A stretch of 29,817 nucleotides of DNA. It comes from a virus. Position 1 is the stretch's first letter; every line of letters starts with the position of its first letter. The translations under genes were made by a program, and so were the position numbers. The stretch is taken from the IMG/VR virus record IMGVR_UViG_3300013138_000032, positions 1-29,817 of that record; one strand, written 5' to 3'. The notes under the pieces were generated by a model. That model saw only the letters and a program-made list of their open reading frames with translations, searched no databases and had not been told where the DNA came from. This document shows, in pieces, positions 23,696 to 29,817 of this stretch.

Positions 23696-24148
23696 ATGAA
23701 AAGATCAGAATTAAAATACCTTATAAGAGAAGTCTTAAATGAAAGTTCAGATAGTTCATCTGAAGGAAGTTATTTTGATGTTGATACTATAATTTTTTAT
23801 CTTTATAATGGTAAAATATATGTTGCATATCCGTTTAAAGAAGATATTAAGAAGAAATCGAAAGATGATAAAATTATTAATAGAAGTTCGGGATATATAC
23901 ATGGGCAGATAAAAAATAGCTTTTATCCATCGGCAAATAAATATATACCCCCAAAAAATCAAAGATTTTTATTTCCAGATAACCCAAAAGAAATAATAAA
24001 TGGAAGAATATTTTGTTCATCCGGAACATTAACATTTTGGAGATTCCCAGAAACAAATCAAGAAATGCAAAATTTGATTCGTTTACTTAGAAATGAAATA
24101 AATGATTTAACAAAAATATTGATCCCTATTTCTCCAGATATAATATAA
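23696..24148 (+). CDS. Hypothetical protein with phage-type N-terminal helix
   Basis: The 150-aa product begins MKRSELKYLIREVLNESSDS. This is a phage N-terminal tag pattern and is nearly the same as the start of the 10033 product. After a Ser-rich linker, residues 26-60 form strands (YFDVDTIIFYLYNGKIYVAY). The remaining sequence has a YIHGQIKNSFYPSANKYIPP block and a helical C terminus (MQNLIRLLRNEINDLTKIL). Located at the end of the structural cluster. Possibly a packaged or internal protein; not recognised. Confidence 0.6.
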   Translation: MKRSELKYLIREVLNESSDSSSEGSYFDVDTIIFYLYNGKIYVAYPFKEDIKKKSKDDKIINRSSGYIHGQIKNSFYPSANKYIPPKNQRFLFPDNPKEIINGRIFCSSGTLTFWRFPETNQEMQNLIRLLRNEINDLTKILIPISPDII

Positions 24149-24165
24149 ATTTAAGATATATTGAA

Positions 24166-24315
24166 GTGCCAAAAATAAAATCTCATAGGACCTTTCCTGT
24201 TATGAACATACCACGGCTTTCTCGTTTTGAATTAATTGACATTGATGAATATCAAATGTTTTTAGATAAACCATTTGAAGAGTTCGATATGCCAGATGAT
24301 TGGAGAAATCTATAA
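24166..24315 (+). CDS. Small acidic protein, 49 aa (GTG start) or 37 aa
   Basis: A frame from GTG 24166 (or ATG 24202) to TAA 24313-24315 gives an ordered acidic peptide (MNIPRLSRFELIDIDEYQMF, then LDKPFEEFDMPDDWRNL). The composition is protein-like and it fills the 224-nt gap between two larger genes. The N-terminal PKIKSHRTFPV extension looks coding, favouring the GTG. Function unknown. Confidence 0.45.
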   Translation: MPKIKSHRTFPVMNIPRLSRFELIDIDEYQMFLDKPFEEFDMPDDWRNL

Positions 24316-24334
24316 CAAAAAAATTTGTTTTTTT
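24314..24334 (+). terminator. Weak A/T hairpin, possible terminator
   Basis: AACAAA (24314-24319) pairs with TTTGTT (24324-24329) around an AAAA loop and runs into T5. The all-A/T stem is weak. The position directly after a stop codon and before a gene without SD supports a boundary, but chance is possible. Confidence 0.3.
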
Positions 24335-24372
24335 AAGTTTTTTTAATTAAATTTGTTTTAAATCTTTATTTT

Positions 24373-24720
24373 ATGAAAGTATCAAGCAGAAAAGCGAAAG
24401 GTCGTAGGTTACAACAAGATGTAAGAGATTTATTAAGAGAGGCATATAAAGATGATGGATTAGTCGAAGGAGATATTGAATGTACTATAATGGGAGAGAC
24501 AGGAAGAGATATTAAATTATCTCCGGCAGCAGAAAAATTAATTTTGCTGGATATCGAATGCAAAAATCATGAAAAATTGAATATCTGGTCGAGCTTAGAA
24601 CAAGCAGAAAAGAATACAAAAAAGAATAGAATTCCTCTTGTAGTATTTAAAAGAAACAGAAGCAAAACATATGCAGTTTTAGAATTAAAGGAGTTGATTA
24701 ATTTATTGATAAAAAAATGA
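24373..24720 (+). CDS. PD-(D/E)XK-type endonuclease
   Basis: The 115-aa product carries a nuclease-like core. KAKGRRLQQDVRDLLREAY forms the first helix. IMGETGRDIKLSP supplies D46. LLDIECKNHEKLNIW supplies E62 and K64 (E-x-K). SLEQAEKN forms the following helix, with a Gln at 77. Final strands are PLVVFKRN and YAVLELKE. D...E-x-K with the helix after it is the PD-(D/E)XK pattern of Holliday junction resolvases and related phage nucleases. A resolvase, homing or debranching role is plausible. It overlaps the next gene by 4 nt (ATGA) and lies near the primase and SbcCD genes, in keeping with DNA metabolism. Confidence 0.65.
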   Translation: MKVSSRKAKGRRLQQDVRDLLREAYKDDGLVEGDIECTIMGETGRDIKLSPAAEKLILLDIECKNHEKLNIWSSLEQAEKNTKKNRIPLVVFKRNRSKTYAVLELKELINLLIKK

Positions 24721-25073
24721 AAGAGTTTATATTAAAATACTTTTGGGTTATTCTTATCATTGGTGCTTTAGTTGGAGGGTTCTTCATTCGGGGAATATTT
24801 ATTCCAAGCGATACATTAGAAGATTTAAAACTGTGGAAAAAACATTTTAATGAACTTCAAGAAAAACACAAAAAAGATAGTATAGAATCAGCAAAGATAA
24901 TTAGTTATTGGAAAGCGTTAGCAGAAACTGATTCTTTAAGAATAATTGAAATTGAACAAAATTATAAATTAATAAAGAAAAAATATGAAAAAGAGCTTAA
25001 TCGTATTAATAGCTTTAATGCTAACGAGTCTTTATGGTTTTTCGCAATTGAAACCAACGTCGATCCTGACTAA
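24717..25073 (+). CDS. Single-TM coiled-coil protein, inner-spanin-like
   Basis: The product is 118 aa. One N-terminal membrane helix (about residues 5-28, LKYFWVILIIGALVGGFFIRG) is followed by a long charged coiled coil (35-105). This layout matches i-spanins (Rz-like), which sit in the inner membrane with a periplasmic coil. Its last 89 nt overlap the next gene in another frame, as in Rz/Rz1. The partner is not a clear lipoprotein, so the assignment is tentative. No holin or endolysin is visible nearby. Confidence 0.5.
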   Translation: MKEFILKYFWVILIIGALVGGFFIRGIFIPSDTLEDLKLWKKHFNELQEKHKKDSIESAKIISYWKALAETDSLRIIEIEQNYKLIKKKYEKELNRINSFNANESLWFFAIETNVDPD

Positions 25074-25461
25074 ACCGAATTCAACCGAAGATTGCAGATT
25101 AGTAGTTTTTAACGAAGCGCCAGGAGATACTCTTGTTTTACTTCCAATTTGGAGAATTAAAGAAGCAAATAAAATATTTGTATATTTAAGACAAGTTGTT
25201 GAAGAGAAAGATTCTCTTGTTATTTTAGTAAATACATATAAAAGACTTGATTTTAAACGACAGAATACAATTAAAGAATTAGAAAATCAAAATATACGAC
25301 TAAATGATGATTATCATCAGAGTAAAAAACTAAATAATGATTGTGAATCAATCATAAAAAAACAAAAAAAAGAGATTAGAAATTTAAAATGGACTGCAGG
25401 AGGGATAGGAACAATTACTATTGTGGTTGGTATTTTAGCAATAGTTGCGGCAGTTAATTAA
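24985..25461 (+). CDS. Exported protein with signal peptide and C-terminal TM
   Basis: The product is 158 aa. Residues 1-20 are a signal peptide (basic MKK, hydrophobic core LIVLIALMLTSLY, cleavage before Q21 in GFS-Q, a Flavobacteria-like site). There is no lipobox Cys. Residues 60-130 are coiled-coil-like (ELENQNIRLNDDYHQSKKLN). Residues about 137-157 are a hydrophobic helix (GIGTITIVVGILAIVAA). Two ends in different membranes or compartments would suit a spanin-type or envelope-spanning role, but a lipid anchor is missing. It overlaps the coil protein gene by 89 nt and is followed closely by the primase gene. Unknown otherwise. Confidence 0.5.
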   Translation: MKKSLIVLIALMLTSLYGFSQLKPTSILTKPNSTEDCRLVVFNEAPGDTLVLLPIWRIKEANKIFVYLRQVVEEKDSLVILVNTYKRLDFKRQNTIKELENQNIRLNDDYHQSKKLNNDCESIIKKQKKEIRNLKWTAGGIGTITIVVGILAIVAAVN

Positions 25462-25466
25462 ATGAT

Positions 25467-26417
25467 ATGATCGATAGTTATTCACAACAATTCTTAGAAA
25501 GATATTTAGGAAAGGGAGGATATGAATCTAATGGAAACATTCCTTTCTTTTGTCCTTTTTGTTCTCACCGAAAGAAAAAACTTCAAATTAAATTAGATCC
25601 TCATTCTCCTTCGTTTGGGGCATGGCATTGTTGGGTATGTAACAAAGGTGGTAAATCAATAGAGACTCTGTTACATGCCATGAAAATAGATAACACGATA
25701 ATAAAATCAATAGGGGAGTATGTTAATACATTTATTCATAAAAATAAAGATAAAATAAAAATAGACAAATCAGAAAGTACATTTTTATCTTTACCAAAAG
25801 AATTTAAATCATTATATTTAAAGGAAACGAAAAACCCAGAATATAGAAATGCTATTTATTACATACTAAAAAAGAGAAAAATTTCTCCAATAGAAATATT
25901 AAGATATAACATAGGCTATTGTGAAACGGGAAGATTTGCAAATCGAATTATCATTCCGAGTTATGATAATATTGGTAATTTAAATTATTTTACTGCAAGA
26001 TCGTATTATGAAGATGATCCAATCCCATATTTAAATGTAAATCTTTCAAAAGATATTATTGGATTTGATTTATTCATAAACTGGAAACTTCCAATATCTT
26101 TATTTGAAGGTCCATTTGATGCAATTGCTTATCGAAGAAATGCAATCCCATTATTTGGGAAGCAAATTTCTGAGAAGCTTAAAATGAAAATCATAACCGA
26201 AAAAGTTAAAAATATTTATATCGGTCTCGATCCCGATGCAATAAAAGATTCAATTAAAATTATAGAAGAATTTTATCGTCAAGGATTGAATGTATATTTT
26301 TTACAAATGACTGGGGAAAATGATGCAGCAAAAGAAGGATATAAAAAATTAATGGAAATAACAAATAACTCAATAAAAATCAAATTTAGTGATATTATTA
26401 AAATGAAATTAAAATGA
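25467..26417 (+). CDS. DNA primase (CHC2 zinc finger plus TOPRIM)
   Basis: The product is 316 aa. The N-terminal zinc finger has C29 and C32 (FFCPFCSHRKK) and H54/C55/C58 (AWHCWVCNKGG), matching the CHC2 family. The TOPRIM core has FEGPFDAIAYR (Glu214), then IGLDPDA (Asp255, Asp257) and a GENDAAKEG segment near 283-291. These bind metal for RNA primer synthesis. No helicase domain is attached, so it is a stand-alone T4 gp61-like primase. The next gene overlaps it by 4 nt (ATGA). Confidence 0.88.
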   Translation: MIDSYSQQFLERYLGKGGYESNGNIPFFCPFCSHRKKKLQIKLDPHSPSFGAWHCWVCNKGGKSIETLLHAMKIDNTIIKSIGEYVNTFIHKNKDKIKIDKSESTFLSLPKEFKSLYLKETKNPEYRNAIYYILKKRKISPIEILRYNIGYCETGRFANRIIIPSYDNIGNLNYFTARSYYEDDPIPYLNVNLSKDIIGFDLFINWKLPISLFEGPFDAIAYRRNAIPLFGKQISEKLKMKIITEKVKNIYIGLDPDAIKDSIKIIEEFYRQGLNVYFLQMTGENDAAKEGYKKLMEITNNSIKIKFSDIIKMKLK

Positions 26418-26914
26418 AATCAATTAATCAACCACTGAAAAAACCAAGGGGTCATCCAAAAAAAGAAGAAGTTGAAAAACCAAAACGAGGAAGACCAAAG
26501 AAAGATAATACATTAATAAATATTCAATCGATCCCTAAAAAGAGGGGTAGGCCGAAGAAAGATGCTTCAATACAACCAATTTCTCAAATAAAAAGAGAAA
26601 GATCCAAGAAAGAAGAACAAACAAATAAAAAGATTGATTCTTTAGTTATAACTGGAACATATGAAATTTGGAATATGAATTCGGATTGGTGTAAGATATA
26701 TGTAGAAGACAGGTCTTTTCTTGATTTAATATGTTCTTCATTAAATCTTTCTCCTGAAAATGAATATTTCGATGGAAAACATATTAGACCAATAGCTTGG
26801 GATTTAAGTTTTAAACGATCCGATTTAGCAAAAGTTCAAAAAATTTGTAAAAAATTAAAATTTGAAAAAAATAAGGAATGCAAAAAGAAATTAAACTTGA
26901 ATTCGAAGAAATAA
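26414..26914 (+). CDS. AT-hook DNA-binding protein
   Basis: The product is 166 aa. The first 70 residues hold repeated AT-hook-like units: PRGHPKK at 11-17, RGRPKK at 25-30 and 44-49, and a degraded RERSKK at 61-66. AT-hooks bind the minor groove of AT-rich DNA, which fits this genome. Residues 75-160 form an unassigned domain (LVITGTYEIWNMNSDWCKIY, then LDLICSSLNLSPENEYFDGK). It sits between the primase and recombination-nuclease genes and overlaps both (4 and 37 nt), so it probably acts in phage DNA replication, compaction or repair. Partner unknown. Confidence 0.65.
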   Translation: MKSINQPLKKPRGHPKKEEVEKPKRGRPKKDNTLINIQSIPKKRGRPKKDASIQPISQIKRERSKKEEQTNKKIDSLVITGTYEIWNMNSDWCKIYVEDRSFLDLICSSLNLSPENEYFDGKHIRPIAWDLSFKRSDLAKVQKICKKLKFEKNKECKKKLNLNSKK

Positions 26915-29817
26915 AACAACTCATTCATATTGCAGATATTCATATTAGAAATCTTAAAAGACATAAAGAATATAAAGATGTTTTTAAAAAATTCTTTTCA
27001 TATGTCAAGAAAGAAAAGTCATTAGTACCAGAAACTATTATTTTAATTGCTGGAGATATAGTTCATGCAAAAACAGATATGAGCCCAGAATTAATTGAAT
27101 TAACTGGAGCTTTTCTGACAGGGTGTGCGAATCTTTGTCCTACCATTTTGATTCCGGGCAATCATGATGCTAATTTGAATAATCAATCTCGATTAGATGC
27201 GTTATCTCCAATAGTTAAATTACTTCATCATCCTAATTTATTTTATTTTAAGAAAAATGATATTTACAGAGTTGCCGATACTGATTTTGCTGTTTTCTCC
27301 GTTCTTGATAAATCGCCATATCCATTAGCAACCGAATGTACATCTAAAAATAAAATTGCTATTTCCCATGGTCCGGTTGATTGTGCAAAAACAGATGTTG
27401 GATTTAAAATTGAAAGTAAGACAACAATTAATACATTTGATGGTTTTGATATTGTTTGTCTTGGAGATATTCATAGAATGCAATCATTAAATGATAAAAA
27501 GACAATAGCATTTCCAGGCAGTCTTATTCAACAGAACCAAGGCGAATCTCTAAATAAAGGGTTTTTAGTTTGGAATGTTCCAAAACGAGAATATAAATTT
27601 GTTGAACTTCCAAATGATTATGGATATTATACATTAAGATTAGAAGAACCCAAATTACCAGATGAATTAAATCTTCCTAAACATACTCAGTTAAGATTAC
27701 AAGTTGATAGAAATATGTTAAAAGCAGATATTAAATCAATTTTATCTGAATTAAGGACTAGATTTAATATTACAAATGTTGTTGTTAACACAATTATAGA
27801 TAAACAAAATCCAAATGAATGGATGACTGGTTTTGATGTAATTGGAAATGTATATGATGTTTCTTATCAGAATAATTTAATAAATGAATATCTTTCAGCA
27901 AAAGGTGTATTTTTAGATGATGATGAGTTTGAAATCATTTATGAGATTAATAAAAGATTGAATAATCAGCTAAAAATTAAAGAAGTTAACAATATAATTT
28001 GGGAACCAGTTTATCTAAAGTTTTCAAATATGTTTAGTTATGGTGAAGATAATTTTATTGATTTTACAAAGATTAAGGGAATCAATGGAATTTTTGCTGA
28101 AAATGCACATGGAAAATCATCTATTATTAGTATCCTTTTGTTTTTACTTGGAAACAAAAGTTTTCGAACAACTCGTTCCGTTGATGTTATGAATGTCAAC
28201 AAAAAATACTTTCATAGTGAATTTTGTTTTAAAATAAATGACATAAAATATTTTATTCAAAAACAAGCAAAAAGAGTTAAAGCAGCCAATAATAAAGAAA
28301 CGGTTCAGGTTTTTGTTGATTTTTGGACAGAAGATGATTCGGGAAATAAAGTTTCATTAAATGGTGATCAACGTCGTACGACAGATGAAAATATATATGA
28401 TGTAGTTGGCGGAATTGATAATCTTATTTTAACTGCAATTTCACTTCAAAATAATTCTAATGGAATTATAGATAAATCACAATCTGAAAGAAAAATGATT
28501 CTTTCTTCATTTTTAGGAATTGACATATTTGAAGACTTATATAATTTGGGAAATGATAAGAGTAAAGAAATTGGTGCACTTATAAAAGAATTCAGTAAAA
28601 AAGATTATGATGAAGAACTTTCAAGTATTAATAAGAGAATTCAAATTAATAAGAAGAAACTGCAGCAGACAGAAAAGAAAATAGAATCATTAGAATTAGT
28701 TAAATCAACTTCTAATTCCAATATAATTTCACTTTCAAAAAAGCTAGTCAAGATTGAAAGCATCATTGATATTAACCAACTCAGAAAAGAGCTGTCAAAT
28801 AATGAGGATACACTTAAAAGTATTGGAGATGATATCAATGATTTAAAAAAGAAAATTGAAACTGTTATTATAAATGCTCAAACTTTAGCGTCAGAATTCA
28901 AAAAGTATAATGAAGATGAATTAAAAAATAAAGAAGAATGTTTAGATAATCTCGAGAAATCAATTACAAATCTCGATAAAAAGTTTTCTGTTCTAAATGT
29001 TGAAATTAAACATCAAGAAGAAAAACTAAAAAAGCTTGATAAACTTGAATATGATCCCAATTGTAATTTTTGTATGAACAATATCTTTGTTAAAGATGCA
29101 ATCGAAACAAAGAAAAATTATAGTGAGAATTTAATTAATCTAAATACATTAAAAAGTCAAATCGAAGAAATTAAAACTAATATTAGTAGTTCATCTAATA
29201 TAAAAGAAGAAAGACGTGCTTTTACTTTAATTAAAGAGAGTAAAGATAAATTAAGAGTTTCATATAATAAATTTATATTAGAACAGAATGTTTTAATTGA
29301 AAGACAGAATTATCAAAACAAAATTAAAGAAGATATCGAACGAAAAATTCAATTTTATCATGAAAATGAGAAAGCAATAAAAGAAAATGAGTTTATTCAA
29401 GAAAAGATATCAAGATTTCAAAATAAACTAAAGATTACAGAAAATGAACTTAATTTTATTTTAACCGAAAATAGAACTGTTCATGGAGAAATAAAAGTTC
29501 TTCAAACTCAGAGAGAAGAAATAATGAAGACTATAGATAGAATTCATGAACTTGAAAAAGAGTATAAATTATTCGAATATTATTTAAAAGCAATTCATCG
29601 AAATAGCATCCCATATGAATTAATTAAAAAAGTCGTACCAGTTCTTGAATCAGAAACAAATAATATCTTATCTCAGATTGTTGAATTTAATAATTTAATC
29701 AATTTGGATGATAATCATATTAATTTATATATTGTATATGAAGATAAATATTGGGTTTTAGAACTTACATCTGGCATGGAAAAATTTATATCTTCTCTTG
29801 CTATTAGAATTGCATTA
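26878..29817 (+). CDS. Fused SbcD-SbcC (gp47-gp46) nuclease-ATPase, 3' end cut
   Basis: A single frame of 980 codons runs from ATG 26878 to the window end without a stop. Residues 1-375 are an Mre11/SbcD phosphoesterase: DIH (20-22), GDIVH (59-63), GNHD (94-97), ISHG (162-165) and GDIH (196-199, where GHIH is usual). Residues 385-980 are a Rad50/SbcC ATPase: Walker A AENAHGKS at 407-414, long coiled coils, a zinc hook CNFC (729-732), a second coil, then TSGMEKFISSLAIR (964-977) with the ABC signature. In T4 these are separate genes 47 and 46. The pair processes DNA ends for recombination-dependent replication. The Walker B and D-loop must lie beyond the window. Confidence 0.9.
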   Translation, partial: MQKEIKLEFEEIKQLIHIADIHIRNLKRHKEYKDVFKKFFSYVKKEKSLVPETIILIAGDIVHAKTDMSPELIELTGAFLTGCANLCPTILIPGNHDANLNNQSRLDALSPIVKLLHHPNLFYFKKNDIYRVADTDFAVFSVLDKSPYPLATECTSKNKIAISHGPVDCAKTDVGFKIESKTTINTFDGFDIVCLGDIHRMQSLNDKKTIAFPGSLIQQNQGESLNKGFLVWNVPKREYKFVELPNDYGYYTLRLEEPKLPDELNLPKHTQLRLQVDRNMLKADIKSILSELRTRFNITNVVVNTIIDKQNPNEWMTGFDVIGNVYDVSYQNNLINEYLSAKGVFLDDDEFEIIYEINKRLNNQLKIKEVNNIIWEPVYLKFSNMFSYGEDNFIDFTKIKGINGIFAENAHGKSSIISILLFLLGNKSFRTTRSVDVMNVNKKYFHSEFCFKINDIKYFIQKQAKRVKAANNKETVQVFVDFWTEDDSGNKVSLNGDQRRTTDENIYDVVGGIDNLILTAISLQNNSNGIIDKSQSERKMILSSFLGIDIFEDLYNLGNDKSKEIGALIKEFSKKDYDEELSSINKRIQINKKKLQQTEKKIESLELVKSTSNSNIISLSKKLVKIESIIDINQLRKELSNNEDTLKSIGDDINDLKKKIETVIINAQTLASEFKKYNEDELKNKEECLDNLEKSITNLDKKFSVLNVEIKHQEEKLKKLDKLEYDPNCNFCMNNIFVKDAIETKKNYSENLINLNTLKSQIEEIKTNISSSSNIKEERRAFTLIKESKDKLRVSYNKFILEQNVLIERQNYQNKIKEDIERKIQFYHENEKAIKENEFIQEKISRFQNKLKITENELNFILTENRTVHGEIKVLQTQREEIMKTIDRIHELEKEYKLFEYYLKAIHRNSIPYELIKKVVPVLESETNNILSQIVEFNNLINLDDNHINLYIVYEDKYWVLELTSGMEKFISSLAIRIAL

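Noticed and set aside
1309-28838. Minus-strand ORFs of 60-95 codons across the window
   Set aside because: Nearly all overlap well-supported + strand genes; the one at 1309-1521 overlaps the broken frame, the terminator and the DUF932 start. All have low-complexity or antisense-like composition and no RBS. They are shadows.

Overview
The window is a contiguous piece of an AT-rich (about 70% A+T by eye) contractile-tailed, T4-like bacteriophage genome. Every convincing gene is on the + strand and genes are tightly packed, with many 4 to 90 nt overlaps. A gp25-like wedge protein is followed by a gp6-like (baseplate J) wedge protein, a very large gp7-like baseplate protein, a gp5-like hub/spike, a gp55-like late sigma factor, a primase and an SbcCD (gp47/gp46) recombination nuclease. 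That set is diagnostic of a T4-type myovirus. A Bacteroidota host is my best guess: most genes lack a Shine-Dalgarno sequence, one signal peptide ends in the Flavobacteria-like GFS-Q, and the structural proteins look like those of Bacteroidota and marine T4-like phages. This is inference only.

Layout. Positions 1-1400 hold small or decaying genes: a partial CDS, a zinc-ribbon/DUF7666 protein that stops early, a small hypothetical gene, and a reading frame broken by two in-frame stops. They are closed by a strong terminator. Positions 1467-3402 hold a DUF932 protein and a run of small unknown genes. Positions 3403-3712 form a gene-free leader that is unusually structured: an inverted repeat, a nested hairpin with an 18-codon reading frame, and a three-way-junction-like fold with two GAA triloops that ends 8 nt before the next start codon. 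Positions 3713-6630 are an operon of unknown genes, including a four-TM coiled-coil membrane protein and an HD-domain phosphohydrolase. Positions 6754-7545 hold one gene with a strong ribosome binding site and a perfect terminator, probably an abundant virion protein.

Positions 7614-19751 form the late sigma factor plus baseplate operon: sigma, an unassigned helical protein, hub/spike, small coil protein, gp25, gp6, a DNRLRE-like protein, an Ig-like protein and the gp7-like giant. Positions 19848-23683 hold four virion genes, three of them with strong AAAGGAG ribosome binding sites; two of the four are divergent paralogues, one carrying an inserted LamG domain. Positions 23696-26914 hold a small virion-type protein, a tiny ORF, a PD-(D/E)XK nuclease, an overlapping membrane-protein pair reminiscent of spanins, a CHC2/TOPRIM primase and an AT-hook protein. 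From 26878 to the window end one uninterrupted frame encodes an Mre11/SbcD nuclease fused to a Rad50/SbcC ATPase.

The points most worth following up are the fused SbcD-SbcC gene, the structured leader at 3442-3704, a 15-bp motif repeated exactly upstream of two structural transcription units (a candidate late promoter for the sigma factor encoded here), and the contrast between SD-led virion genes and SD-less genes elsewhere.
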